Positions 1-11,500 of a stretch of 64,000 nucleotides of DNA are shown here, piece by piece. Source of the stretch: Blasia pusilla (lineage: Eukaryota > Marchantiophyta > Marchantiopsida > Blasiales); assembly GCA_050084515.1 (NCBI GenBank), contig CM114271.1, positions 5,208,001 to 5,272,000 of the forward strand. The letters run 5' to 3'. How positions within the stretch are numbered: position 1 is the first letter of the stretch; each line of letters starts with the position of its first letter. The notes under the pieces are model-generated. The model searched no databases, was not told the origin of the DNA, and worked only from the letters and a program-made list of their open reading frames with translations. The translations under genes were made by a program, and so were the position numbers.

Positions 1-149
1 ATGCTACACCTGACATAGAGGGTCGCTCCACCGCAACACCCTCATCCACCTCAAAGACGTGCAAGAATAACACCCCACGTTCACACAACGTGGCTGCTAG
101 CTGAAATACAAGAGCTAAGTCAACTCCTAAAGCCATCAGCTCCATGGCC

Positions 150-1740
150 GAAAACAATGGGGATCCCAATATTGAAGTTGCCATCCGCAATACTGCAATG
201 GATGCTGCATCCGTGTCTACTACACGTGATGTAGATGCCTCAGTCCCCACTGTCCGCTCAATAGGTTGCGTAGGAACCATGGATGGAGTCTTAAGCACCT
301 CAGACAATAAGAATGACTGGGGAAGCCTACCCTGCCTCCCAGCCTCACCCCTCTGTGGGTCCAACTCCACAGTAGCACCACTTGGCTCTGACGCTCGAGT
401 GGCTCCTCTCGTAACTACAGCTGATGCCTCAACGTGTGTTTCACTCGCCATATAAGAGAGATCATCCCCTCCATAAGAGGTGGAAGCCCCTGCTCCCGAA
501 CCTGATCTATGCTGGATACCAACCATAGTAGCCAACTTCTGCTCCAACTGCTCAATCCTGGCAGCCATAGCTAACTCTGTCGTAGTGGTAGGCTCTCCAA
601 CCACTGGTCCACCTCTACCACCCCTACCACCTCGGCCTCTCGGAGCTACTCCACTACGGCCGCGGCCTGATCTCAACTCTGGATGAAGATCAAAGCAACG
701 CTCTCGAGGATGACCTGGTCTCCCGCGATGATCACATTGAGTTGGGGCCGACTAAGGCCCATCCTCCAAAGTCCGTCTCCCATCCTCTTGGGGACAAAAC
801 TTCCTAACATGATCACCTCCACATGCGCAACATGACTGTCCTTGCTGCCGGGCAGCAAATGGAGGAAATAGTCTCTGCGCAAGTGTCCCTCTAGGACCTG
901 ACTGTGGTCGTGTGTACCCCCCACGACTCCCACTACTACTACCACCACCACTACTACGAGACTGTGAGGTGGGCTGCTGAACACGAGAAGTAGTGGTTGT
1001 ATCCCTACTGAATGCGGATGTCACCACTCTCTCCTTCACCATGTCAAGCTCAATCTTCTTAGATAGAGCAAACACATGGGTCAATGTGGGTGAATCATCA
1101 CTCATAAGAGTAGCATCACGTACCCTGCGGCGGAACTCTCTGTCCAAGATCCCATACCTAAACTGGTACCTCCATGGGTACCTCCACTGGTATCCCCACT
1201 CCGGCTTGTACTCGTACCACTCAACGTCGGACTGACTAGCATAGTAGGAGCACTACTACCAATACCACCATGGGTGATAGACACATAGCCTGGAGACCAA
1301 TATTGTCTCCATGCCTCAATCTCAGCAATATGGTCCTTCCTAAACTCATGGTAATCATCCATGGTTGGTCCCTCCAAGTGCTGAAACAACCCCTTCCAAG
1401 CCAACAAGGGTGTAAACAACGTGGCGTTCCGCAACATCTGCATATCACACCACGTATCAAACTCCTGCATGAAGTCCTCCAACTCAATGGTACCCACTGC
1501 ACCCGAGTATCGTCGTGGGCCCTTCGTGGCCCCATATATCCCGTCCATGTCCCAAATCAATGGAGCTGCAACACTCGATAATAACGTGGAAGACTCGGTG
1601 TTTGGAACACCCTCGTCCTCCTCTTCATCAACAATCGGAAGTGGAAAAGGTAGTGGATACCTAAATCCACTCCGTGTGAAACCACCACCGTCCGCACCAC
1701 GGTCCCCAACCAGACCATCCGACAGCTCCGTGATGACCAA
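150..1740 (-). pseudogene. Copy A gag polyprotein remnant (capsid region and CCHC zinc knuckle)
   Basis: Gag packages element RNA in virus-like particles. The capsid-like part (about 1740-1230, minus) has the retrotransposon-gag pattern of regularly spaced Trp and hydrophobic residues (TWCDM, WKGLFQHLEGP, DDYHEF). It runs into a Ser/Thr/Gly-rich linker and skips directly to GMGSWTE; about 60 residues present in copy C are missing. The region 1147-752 carries a Ser/Gly/Arg-rich stretch and a CX2CX3HX4C motif (ACGGDHVRKFC). A TAG at 753-751 replaces the CAG of copy C. The following CCHC knuckle (about 745-700) has lost its second Cys (CDHR instead of CDHC). An Arg-Gly-Gly-rich run and a short helical segment (EQLEQKLATM) follow. 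No ATG opens the N-terminal frame, so the true start is unclear. Confidence 0.75.
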
Positions 1741-1967
1741 CGCCGATGCCGCACCACCACCAAATTACCACCACTAAGTAACCAAGTGACGTCGATGTCG
1801 CTATACTATTCTAGCTCTACTAGCTATTGGTGTAGGCAAGCTAACCTGTCATCACCACAAGAAGCCTCCCACGGTCTACTGGTCATCACTCCAGCCTCAC
1901 TACCGCTAGCACACAGGAGTAACACTACTCTGGAAATCAACGTCAACCCTAACAATGGGCGTGCAAG

Positions 1968-2003
1968 CAACACGCTTTAGATCGGGCGATCTAAAGCGTG
2001 TTG
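1968..2003. repeat. Perfect inverted repeat at a deletion scar in copy A leader
   Basis: Two 16-bp arms (1968-1983 and 1988-2003) are exact reverse complements around the spacer GGGC. In copy C the matching leader has about 1.1 kb here (57033-58135). Only the right arm is present there, as GATCTAAAGCGCGTTGG. The left arm looks like an inverted copy made when the 1.1 kb was lost. Confidence 0.85.
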
Positions 2004-2171
2004 GAAAGCTCTCAGCAAGGTGCTTCTTTCCCAACCAACCACGCACCAGATTCACACCTCCAACATAGGCCACAAGCCACGAACATCCACGGCTGAGTAC
2101 ACAATCAGCCCTAACCAGATCCTACTGATCCACAATCGAAGCTACCATCGATCTACGTCAGTTCTTTGAGT

Positions 2172-2344
2172 GAAATCCGTGAAAGACCTACTGTCATAAA
2201 ACACGTATAGAATCACATACAATTGAGCCAAACCCACTCCACGATGGGAGAATCTAGGTTGAAGCTTGCGGGAAACACCATAACCAAGAGCTCTACTCAC
2301 TACCAAGGCTAACTCCCAACGCAACAGGCTCAACTCAAAGAACT
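2172..2344 (-). repeat. Fragment of terminal A repeat of copy A
   Basis: Matches the inner half of copy C's A1 repeat (58318-58493). It stops at the CTCAAAGAACT motif and goes straight into internal sequence of plus-strand copy B. The outer half, with the TATA-like motif and element end, is missing. Confidence 0.8.
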
Positions 2345-2726
2345 AAGGCGATGGACCTTAACTGCTTGACATGGATCCTCAACTTGGGAGTGGCTCAACA
2401 GCGTTGTATGAGATCGCAACAGATCACAACGTTGTGTTGGTGAGCCCCATGCCTACCGAGACGGTGGAGGCAGTGGCTGGGGGCGACACCCGAGGAGATC
2501 TACACACCAGGAAACATTGGGAGAGACACCCTTGGACTTCTTGGGATGTTTTGCAGGTATGCCAGGAGATGATAGCCACAACATCAAGCGTGGTTTCGAG
2601 CACTCCACGTGGAGGAGATCAGAGTTTGCAGTTGGCTGTAGGAGAGCGGCCGAGTGTTGTTGTTCGAGACGGGGTGCACCATAGCAACCACCGATATCCG
2701 CGCCGGAGAGTCCTACCGTAGTCACG

Positions 2727-4180
2727 ATGGAGACTTGGGAGCCAGATATGGGCCCTAAGTTGATAGGAGGAGAGCGGCGCCAAATACATTAGTTCCTCAG
2801 GAGTTATAGAAGCTGCTTTGTGTTTAACATGGAGGATTTGGGTACGTTGAAGGGACCGGGGATCCGCATTGAGTTGTCGAGTGATATGCCGATCTTCCGC
2901 CGACCCTACAGGTATAGTGATATGGAGAGGGCTCTGATTCAGAGTAGGAGCCAGGACTTGGTCAGAGCAGGACTAGTGGAGATGTTGCATGGGGCGTATG
3001 CATCTGCCACTATTATGCCCGCCAAGAAGGATATGCATGGCAAATGGACAGATAGGCAGATGTGTGGGGATTACCGACCTATCAATCGGCAGACGAAGTC
3101 CGATAGGTATGCCATGCCCACCCCTGAGGAGATCTTTGATGCAATTAGTCACGCAAAGGTCTTCAGTTCGTTGGATTTGCGGGTTGGATACCATCAGCTG
3201 CCTATCAGATTGGAGGATAGGCAGAAGATGGCATTTTGGGGCATTGATCCTCACGGGAAGGATTGTTTGTACCAATGGCGGTTCTTACCATTTGGGTTAA
3301 AGAACGCCCTGGATGAGTTTAAGAGGGTCATGGATAGGATCTTGGCAAGTCTAGATTTTGCTAGGTTTTATATTGATGTCATCGTAGTCTTTAGCGCCAC
3401 GATTGGGGAGCATGAGCGACATCTAGAGGAGGTGTTTCGACGATTGCAATTACATGGGCTGAAGCTACATTCAGGCAAGTGCAAGTTCTTCTACGACCAG
3501 ATTGAGAACATGGGTCATACGATATACCCATGGGGCCTTGGTGTTCAACACACAAAGGTAAAAGCTATCTCACGCATTCCACACCCTACAGATGTGAGCC
3601 GTGTTTGCGTATTCATGGGATTGGCGAACTTCTATCGACGATACGTCAAGGGATTCAGTTCGATTGCGAAGCCGCTGATCTTGCTGACCAAGGTGGATCA
3701 CGAGTGGCACAGGGGGGATGAGCAGGAGTGAGCATTTCAATTGCTCAAAGATAGGTTGACGTCCGCGCCCACTTGAGGAGACCGATCAGGGGGTGCCCTT
3801 TCCAATTGCACACAGATTGGAGCATGTTGGGGCTTGGAGCGGTGCTCACCCAGCATGATGATGAGGGTAGAGAGTTTGTGGTGGCTTACGCTAGCCGCTC
3901 GAACAACGCTGCAGAGGTGAAGTACAGCTCATATGAGGGTGAGTGCTTGGTTGCGGTGTGGGCTGTCACGCATTTCAGGTGTTACTTATTCGGCAACCCT
4001 TTTACCATCATCACTAATCATCAACCACTGAAGTGGTTGATGGAGTCCGACAAGCTTACAGGGAAGCTTGCGAGTGGGGCTCTGTTGTTGCAGGGGTATG
4101 ATTTTCACGTGGTTCATAGACCTGGGACGCTCAACTAGGATGCACATGGGTTGAGTCGTAACGCATACCCGAGTAATCGA
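2727..4180 (+). pseudogene. Copy B reverse transcriptase and RNase H (decayed)
   Basis: From ATG 2727 the reading is METWEPDMGPKL, followed by a TAG at 2790-2792 where copy D has Trp. Typical Ty3/gypsy RT blocks follow: FRRPYRYSD, PAKKD, CGDYRPINRQT, FSSLDLRVGYHQ and FLPFGLKNA. The catalytic box reads YIDV instead of YIDD (about 3369-3380), so even a read-through product would be inactive. The RT-connection region (MGLANFYRRYVKGFSS) ends at TGA 3729. A 1-nt loss near 3772 shifts frame. The RNase H follows with TDWS, YEGE and the HQPLKWLMES segment, then VVHRPG. TAG at 4136-4138 replaces CAG (compare copy D NQDADG). Family assignment is certain; the gene is broken. Confidence 0.88.
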
Positions 4181-4181
4181 G

Positions 4182-5452
4182 ATGCGACTAGAGCTCGATG
4201 GCAGAGAGAGTGATGAGGAGTCGGTGCCAGGATGGCACGCGTCAGCCTATTTAGGCATGTTGGTGATGGAGAGCCAGAGTGTGGAGACTTCGATGGCGAG
4301 GTCTAGTGGAGAGTCTTTGGATCCCGAGGCCAGTGAGGACACGACAAGTAGCCGAGATATTCATGATGATGGAGTAATCTTGGAGTACCTTCGTACTGGG
4401 AGCGTTGCAAGCACCGTGGATGCTAGAGAGCGGGATCGAATCCTAGAGTGGCCCAGACGGTTCCGTTGGGAGGGGATAGATATTTTGAGGGTTTGGGAGG
4501 ATGGCAGAGTAGGCGTAGTGCCGCATCCTTTGCAGAGAGCACGACTAGTGCAGCATGCCCACGAGGAGGTGGGTCACTTTGGGGTGAAGCGGACGTACAG
4601 CTTGCTCTAGATTCAGTATTGTTGGCGAAGCATGCAGACTGGCGTTCAGCACTTTGTTGCCAGGTGCATGGTGTGTGATCGCGTCGAGCATCGTTCAATG
4701 CTCCGACTCCACAGTTGCATCCATTACCGATCATGGGCTTAGGATATAGATGATGTTTGGATTTTGCAGGATCTTTGCCTTTGACGGAGCGTCACAGTCG
4801 TTATGTGTTGGTGACGGTCGAGCACTTCTCGAAGTGAATCGAGTTGGTTGCATTTCCTGACAAAGCGAGTGAGGGAGTAGCTTATGCCTTCCTTGACAGA
4901 GTGTTGAGTCATTATGGCGCACTGGCTGAGGTGTTGACAGAACAGAGTACCGAGTTTCGCGGTGAGTTCCAAGCCTTGTGTGATCAGGCGCTAATCGACC
5001 ACCACACGACTTCGCGAGATCATCTCGAGGCGGATGGATTAGCGGAGAGAGTTGTGCAGACGGTGAAGAGGGGTTTACGCAAGTATGGCTTGCAGAGAGG
5101 TCACCTAGGAGATTGGGACCTCCAGTTTCCATGGTTGGCGAAGGGATATAGATTCAGAAGGCAGACATCCTTAGCGTCTTTTTCACCGTACTTGCTACTT
5201 TATTGCCGAGAGCCAGATTTACCTGCGGCCATTCGTCGAGATGCTGGTGAGGTGGTGGACCTTGATGACCCAGATGTATGGGTGCGAGCATATTCTCAGA
5301 GGGCTGAGTTATTTCGGAGAGTGATGCCCATGACGTTCGAGAACTTGGCGATTGCACAGCATCGGGATATGTTGAGGTATGCGACTATTCGGGGTGGTGG
5401 TTATCGACCAACTTTCCGGAGGTTTCATCAGGGAGATTATGTCTACTTGTAG
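4182..5452 (+). pseudogene. Copy B integrase (H2C2 finger and DDE core), decayed
   Basis: The N-terminal HHCC finger is recognisable (HEEVGHFGVKRTY to CMVCDR, about 4560-4682) but is broken by TAG 4608-4610 (CAG in copy D). The DDE core follows: first Asp in LDFAGSLPL near 4757, second in the LTEQSTEF block near 4940, where the usual TDQG has become TEQS, and Glu in EADGLAERV near 5030. So one catalytic Asp is lost. Two Trp codons have become TGA (4751-4753, 4835-4837). The C-terminal region (PYLLLYCREPDLP; ENLAIAQHRDM; GDYVYL) matches copies C and D and ends at TAG 5450-5452, which is Gln in C. Integrase would insert element DNA with a short staggered cut. Confidence 0.85.
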
Positions 5453-5790
5453 CATACGGCACCGACGACGTTGGATGTGACTGCAGGGCGCACTATTCTG
5501 GGAGTGCGTGACATTTTTGCCATCGGGTGTTCTCTTGCTGGAGGGAATGATATGGAAGGACCATGTGCGTAATTGTGCACCATGTCACCTTCCTAATATT
5601 GATGGTACAGTAGATCCGAGCTTAGCAGCAGTTCCTGCAGGCTTGCGTTGTATGTTGTGTGGTTCTGCCCGTGGTGCGGCCATGATGCTAGTCTGTGATG
5701 GGTGTTCGAGAGAATGGCATATGGCATGTTTGACGCCACCTTTCACTAGGGTTTCTCAGGGATGATGGATGTGTCTCAGATGTCCATAGA
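5453..5790 (+). pseudogene. Copy B C-terminal PHD finger, decayed
   Basis: Downstream of the integrase the frame used at 5508-5765 has CMLCGSARG, LVCDGCSREWHMACLTPP, TGA at 5763-5765, then WMCLRCP. Spacing and residues fit a C4HC3 PHD zinc finger like the intact one in copy C. PHD fingers usually read the histone H3 tail. Here it sits where chromoviruses carry a chromodomain, so a targeting role is inferred. The TGA sits where copy C has Arg or Gly-Arg before WVC, and a frameshift separates it from the integrase core. Confidence 0.75.
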
Positions 5791-5958
5791 GTAGGTAGTT
5801 CTACATTCCGACTTGTGTTTGTGACATGGATGCCAAGAAGGCGACTAACGATGGGGCCACATGAGCACCCGGCCTTCTTACTCTTAGCGTCTGAGAGATG
5901 TATGTCATGGTAGGTAGGAATATATGGCTATCTGGAGTTAGAGGGACCTAACCACTAG

Positions 5959-5970
5959 TTAGGGGGGCGA
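5959..5970 (+). other. Polypurine tract of copy B
   Basis: TTAGGGGGGCGA lies immediately before the B1 repeat. The same sequence in reverse complement precedes B1 of copy C (49465-49476). A purine run at this place primes plus-strand DNA synthesis in LTR-type retroelements. Confidence 0.65.
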
Positions 5971-6097
5971 TTGGAGATATTTTGGTACTTCTTGTCTCGT
6001 TGTTTGGATGCCATGAGTTAGCATGGGATCATGCGTGTTTGTGTGTGTGTTCGGTGACAGCGATGTATGTTATGTAACGATGTGTATGCGCACGACA
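5971..6097 (+). repeat. B1 terminal repeat of copy B
   Basis: 127 bp from TTGGAGATATTTTGG to GCGCACGACA, repeated at 6614-6740 (B2) with few mismatches. It lies directly after the polypurine tract and before A2. Confidence 0.85.
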
Positions 6098-6099
6098 GC

Positions 6100-6613
6100 T
6101 GTCACGTCTTTTAGGATAGATCGGTGAGATCTAATAGAGCCCCTTCGTGAGTAGTAGAGGACACGCTCAACAAGTCGCGGATGACCTGCTGAAGCCCCGG
6201 AAAACCTGAGAGAGCAGGTTTCCCCTTCGTTTCGGCTCATTTGGAGCCATATTGAGGAACTTACTATTTTAGGTAAGTACCATTTTGAATATATGATCGA
6301 CTTTCTATTTTTGGTAAGTGGTCCTTGACCTCCTACATCAGGTCAAGAGCCAAGAAGGTGACTTGGGAGAATAGATTACCATGGAGAGAGCTTGGGAGAG
6401 GGAAGGGGTATACCTCAAGGAGAGAGAGCTTGAGAGCTCATTCTCTCTTTGTTGAACCTCTTGGCATGAGGCGGCGGAGCTATGGTACCTTGCCTTGTGA
6501 ATGTAACCCAAGCATCTCATTATGAGAGTGAATTTGATTTGACATGAGAGAGAGTGCACAACTTTGAGAGCTATGGTGTGAGATGGTGGAGAGAGAGATT
6601 GGATCTTACTTTA
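6100..6613 (+). repeat. A2 terminal repeat of copy B
   Basis: About 514 bp beginning TGTCACGTCTTTTAGG. The same sequence, begun at TGTCACATTTTTTAGG, opens copy E at 44660-45174 as A1. In E it passes straight into internal sequence with no B repeat. The segment is flanked here by B1 and B2. Confidence 0.85.
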
Positions 6614-6740
6614 TTGGAGATATTTTGGTACTTCTTGTCTCGTTGTTTGGATGCCATGAGTTAGCATGGGATCATGCGTGTTTGTGTATGTGTTTGATGA
6701 CAACGATGTATATTGTGTAGCGATGTGTATGCGCACGACA
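6614..6740 (+). repeat. B2 terminal repeat, 3' end of copy B
   Basis: Second copy of the 127-bp B repeat, ending CGCACGACA. The flank TAATCATAATG has no element similarity. Copy C's B2 also ends CGCACGACA, which supports this as the true element end. Confidence 0.8.
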
Positions 6741-7081
6741 TAATCATAATGTATTACATGCTACATAGAGAGAGGTGGAGATATCATCTTCTTGGCATAA
6801 TGAGGGATACAATCCCCATCCTAAAATCAAAATGATAAAGTCGAAAGTGGGAATTATGATCCCTAAAACATTAGCTTTGATTCTATAAAAATGCCTTGTA
6901 TTGAGATTTAGTCAAAGACCAAGAGAAATCAAAACAATCACTACCAAAATATGGGAATATGAAGGCACAAGAGCATCGTTTCTATTAAATCCATTGCCGT
7001 AAGGATGGATTGAATTCTAATAAGATTTATGGAGAACTAATTCCTTTCCGACAACCTTGATTTCTTATCTTGCCCACCATC

Positions 7082-7462
7082 TTAGCATACAAATTGTTCT
7101 TTTCCAAATGACTCTTTTGTATCATGGGGCTGGAGATATTGTGAGGAAGGACAAAGTTGGAGACCAAAACCATTAAAAAGGGAACGAAGAGACCTAGAGA
7201 ATTCTTTCCCTACACAATTGGTTAATTCCCTAGTAGTTGTATAGGAAGACAACACAAATTTTGGAGTGAATCTAAAACACTCAAATTTTTTGGAGACTTC
7301 AAATTCCCACCAAACATATGAGGCACTCGGGCAATCCATCAAGCAACGTAACGAATGAATCAAATCAAATGTCCCACGCAACAATAATTTTTCAGGAGAG
7401 TAGAAGTTATCACGACTCAGAAGAGCCATTGAAGCCTTGGAGAACACCGGAACAAGCATCAA
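7082..7462 (-). pseudogene. Possible LINE ORF2 C-terminal zinc-binding (zf-RVT-like) remnant
   Basis: The minus-strand ORF begins with a pattern like the end of plant LINE ORF2: SRDNF, LLLRG, then HSLRCLMDCPSASYVW, resembling the ES..HLF..CP.A..VW block. Several metal ligands are missing and no RT motifs lie upstream, so this is a weak call based on pattern only. Confidence 0.25.
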
Positions 7463-8497
7463 AATTTTCTAAGGAAACAAGAAGCTATCAAAATCTTCCA
7501 AGGAAACAAGAATCCAACCTCAATGATGAAATCCTCCTTAGGCCAAAATTATTAACTCCCTTGCACGCACCAAAATCTTGAACATAAAGTTAATTGATTC
7601 AACTTGAATTTGAGAGACGAGACGAGCCAACTGCCAAATGAACTAGTCCTTAAAGTAGTAGATTCCTTTCTCGGTGCATACGACAAACTTCAAAAATCCA
7701 TTGCGCAATGCAACCTCACAAATTTTATGCAAGGTATTTTAGTTCAACGAAAACATCCCCAAGGAAAATTCTTTCCGATTGGTTCCATGGCTAGCCTCCA
7801 AATTCTTCTCCCTTTCCAATACCACAGGGTTTGTCTTCGAGACGTATGAAAAGTCACAATTTAGTGGAATCTATATTACTATTGCAAAGTGCCCCCTTCA
7901 TTTTTCAAACACCTCTCTTGCGCATATATGACAATTTCAGCCGCTCATGTTTTGGCATGTATCCTTCATAATTTAGAGTAAATTATGAGATTAGTCAATT
8001 TATGGTTTGGTTTGGAGTCCGTTTGTAGATTTCAAAAAAAATCTCTACAATATGTGAAAAAATGAATAAGGACCGAGAGATCAAGCTTAACCCAAACAAA
8101 AGAAGTCTTTTTGGGGTTTTAAAGAGGAGAAAAAAATTTGAAAGGACCTTTTTTTTGGCTTCTCCCACACACAAAACTCAAGCAGAAACTTCCGACAACA
8201 ATTATGATGACCCTATCGAATAAAAAACCAAGGTGTTCATTTTTAGAAGATGTATTTTAGATATTTTTATGGAAAACCTTCTTTAATTTTTTAACACGTC
8301 TGATTTAAAGGCCACATTTGGATGGCAAGAAAAAAATCGGAGAATATCAAAATTTGTGACCATATGCATTTGGACTCTAAACGAAAGGAGTGGTGCAAGC
8401 GTTTACATCGGGGAGTGTTAGAGACGAGGGGCAGAAGAGGACTCACATGGAAACGAAACTAACATGGCTCTTGCAGTTTCATGCACCCAATATCTCC

Positions 8498-8549
8498 ATA
8501 TGTGCGATCGGTGATGATGAATGATATGTGCGATCGGTGATGCTGAATG
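8498..8549. repeat. 26-bp tandem duplication
   Basis: ATATGTGCGATCGGTGATG followed by (A/C)TGAATG occurs twice head to tail (8498-8523, 8524-8549) with one mismatch. Confidence 0.9.
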
Positions 8550-11500
8550 TCGGCAGTGTACTGGAAAAGTGATGAATCATTCTCCTGGTAGGAAGACGAT
8601 ATCGGTCTTGAGCGCGTTGGATTTCCCCCTCAACGATTGAATCCGCAGGAGACTTCTCCACTGACTTCGGTCGATTAAAGTCCGCCCTCGCACTTATCAT
8701 TTCGTTCCGACACCCTCACAGTCGAGATTGCAGCTTAGCCTTTTTGTGACTTCTACAGCGAAATTCGAGATCGGTGAGAATCTGATGCCATGTTCTTCGT
8801 CAATCTGGAAATGGGGCTGCTTCCATTGACGCACTGTAGTGAAGAGCGGCTTGCCATGTTCCCCGGAAAGCTGTCAATTACGCTGTTTCATTGACTCACG
8901 CACTCACTGTGCTACTGTAGGCGCTACCATGAAGGAGGGAAGGATCAGAGAAGAGCTATGGGATCATCATAGACCACTATCTCTCCAAGTTGGTGAAGCA
9001 ATCGAAACGATGCCTGACTTCTGCTGTAAGCAGGATTAGGATCGGAGATTGACTGTAAGAGCACATTGATCTGTTCTGCTGTCTAGATGTACCGGCCGAA
9101 ACTCTACTGGGGAGGACTCGCTAGAAAGGGAGGGTTCCAAGAAAGGGCAAACTTGAGGAAGGAAGAATCAAACCAAACAAATCCTAAGTGAGTGGAGCGT
9201 CTCTCATCACTAGTGGTCCAATTGCGATTCCCTCTGCCAATCCAATCAATGCCTCCCTCCTACCAGCTACGGGTGCATTGCAACCGCCGAAATTGAACTG
9301 CCGAGAACTTGCTAGAAAAGAACGATCCCAATATGAGGATCGAAATTCTGCCATTGATTACTAGCTAGAACGATACAGACGGGACACACTTGATGTGATT
9401 AAGAGGGGTGGATTTCTCATCTGCTGGTGAAGGTGGAGTAGAGAATATGTATGTGTCGTAGAAAGAAAACAACGACACGAACCATAACGTGTAAGTCTAG
9501 ACAAATGTGGTGGTTCAACTCGCTACCAATCCTCGGCGCGTAGCTTGACCTCAAAGATTTTATGCATGGATAGAGAAGAATCGGTCCGAGGTGATTGCAG
9601 GACACATGATGACGGAAGATACAAACTGGACAAGTTTACTTGTTCCCCGACACTAAGACGTGGTTTAGAGCGGAATGTTACTCATCACCACTCCCCCAGG
9701 TACGATCTCCTGAATCATAGAAACGATGCCTCTCTCGACAGCAATGTCCGAAATTCTACTTCTAAGGAATGGCCAGAAAATGAATGGCAAAAGGGACAAA
9801 CACAACACACATGACAAACCTGATCTTGTTCAGGTGAGGTAATTCTCGTCTGCTGGTGAATGTAGGTCTTCGAAAGGTGACAACGGACAGGAACAGATTC
9901 GTACCAGTCTTAAAACAGGGACAACGACAAATGCATCGGTATCTCCAGTCGGAACATCCTCCGATCCTAGTAGGCTGCAGAATGTACCCCATTGAAACGT
10001 GAGGCAGCCTCCGAAGTGAGGACAGAAATTGATACGTACAAATTTGGCAAATGTGGTGGTTAAAGCTCACGGATGTTGACTTAGAAAAAGACTTGCTGCC
10101 TACACAACCTCCCCGATGTACGAGCATACGATTACAAGGACGTAATCTTTTTCCTGTATTCTCTCTACGGCGTACATTAGAGAGGTGTGCACCTCCCTCC
10201 TTCTGGCTGCCGAGAAAGACGAAATAATTGAACAAGTTCATGGCACATCCACGGCAAAGAGAGTTGAACTGCAAGATCTGCAGCTGGAGTTGCGTGGACA
10301 GTAAAGCTACAGTACGTTCCTGAGTGACGATCACGCCGAGGGCAAAGCCGCAGGTGTCGTAACCTAAGCCCTGCGATCGGCACCAGAAAAGTGTCTGCAC
10401 ACACTGGTTTCTTGCAGGATGAGGATCGGGATGTGCAGATGGGACGATACGATAGTCTTCTTCTTCGTGTTCGCCATACCGATAGGGAAAGTCGGTCGGT
10501 ACAAGACAATCAATCCACCCTTCTACACCTTTGTGGCCTTCATTAATAACTAGCCCTCAGAAGGTGCTTGAAACCCTACCAAACCCCTACAGGATAGGGA
10601 GGGACGACCGTCGACTCGGCGACGTCGCGACGAGTGCTGAAATGAGAAGAGAGTACTCAGCAATTGTCAAGTACTAACCAGTACTAATCAATTCGAATCC
10701 CAGGCTCTCGTCGAGCCGTTGATACAACAACTTTCTCTCTCTCATTCAATCAATCACTTAAGACAGGTTTTCAATGCGAACAATAGAAATCGAGAGCAGA
10801 GAAGAGGAATCGTGCGCGGCCAGGACTGGCATGGGCCCAGTATGGTACGGTATTCGATCGGAAGTAAGAGCACAGCCAAGCGTAGTAAGACCTTGGAAAT
10901 GTGAGCTACTTCTTTTCGCACAGCACTGACTATCCGACATCATGGAACCAAAAGCTCCGGAAAAGAAAGCAGCCTCGAGCTCTTGTTGGACCGGCTTTGG
11001 TTGATAACTGCCTGCCATGGCAGACCCTTGCAGGCGAGTAGAGTTCGGCATCCACAGGAAGAGGGGAGCGAGAGAGATCCTTTACTGCTGATCCAGGAAA
11101 CGCAATGATTCGAACTACATTATCGTAATGGACTGGCTCGCGTGAGTTCTCGTAGTCTGTACGATGTCAATCCTACGGCGAGTAAGTGCGTCGACTATCC
11201 CAGCGCCTTCAACTACACAAGGGCTCCTCGTGATAGGAGCCATTTAAAGAGTGGGCCTGAAAAACAATGGACGGGAAGTGATAAATGAGCAGATTTTGTA
11301 GTGCCAACTAGTAAGTTTGGGAGAGATGATTGGGAATGAAAAAAGAAATATTAAACATAAATAGAAAATAGGCTGGGAGACCCATCACGAAAGCATAGAG
11401 AGCCAAAAAACCCCCAAGGCCAAAACCGGCCCCGAAGAGATAGAAGGGGCCCACCCCCCTAACGACCAAAATCACCAACAGCAGATACAATATCAACAAT

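Larger units (their letters stand above)
1..2344 (-). mobile_element. Family 2 methyltransferase retroelement, copy A (5' part, truncated)
   Basis: This is the 5' portion of a minus-strand Ty3/gypsy-like element. It matches copy C almost base for base between 54861 and 58500, roughly 95% by eye over 1270-1430. Read on the minus strand it holds a piece of the terminal A repeat (2344-2172), a leader, gag with a zinc knuckle, and the start of the protease-side linker. The rest (protease, methyltransferase, pol) would lie left of the window. Compared with C it lacks about 1.1 kb of leader at about 1968-2003 and about 0.2 kb of gag. Its 5' end is cut inside the A repeat, where plus-strand copy B begins. 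Confidence 0.85.
2345..6740 (+). mobile_element. Family 1 methyltransferase retroelement, copy B (3' part)
   Basis: Plus-strand Ty3/gypsy-like element, truncated at its 5' side. It starts at the GGCGATGGACCT segment, which encodes the last methyltransferase motif in copies C and D. It runs through RT, RNase H, integrase and PHD finger to a polypurine tract and a B1-A2-B2 terminal structure ending CGCACGACA at 6740. By eye it is about 85% identical to copy D over RT, so it is older than the A/C pair. Gag, protease and most of the methyltransferase are absent and may lie left of copy A if A inserted into it. Many point stops make it inactive. Confidence 0.85.
6741..11499. other. AT-rich stretch without a recognisable intact gene
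   Basis: Only short ORFs without family motifs are seen. The stretch holds a possible LINE C-terminal remnant (7082-7462), a 26-bp tandem duplication (8498-8549) and a degenerate duplication (about 9410-9530 against 9840-10065). 8000-8350 contains homopolymer A/T runs. No RNA gene was recognised. Confidence 0.5.
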
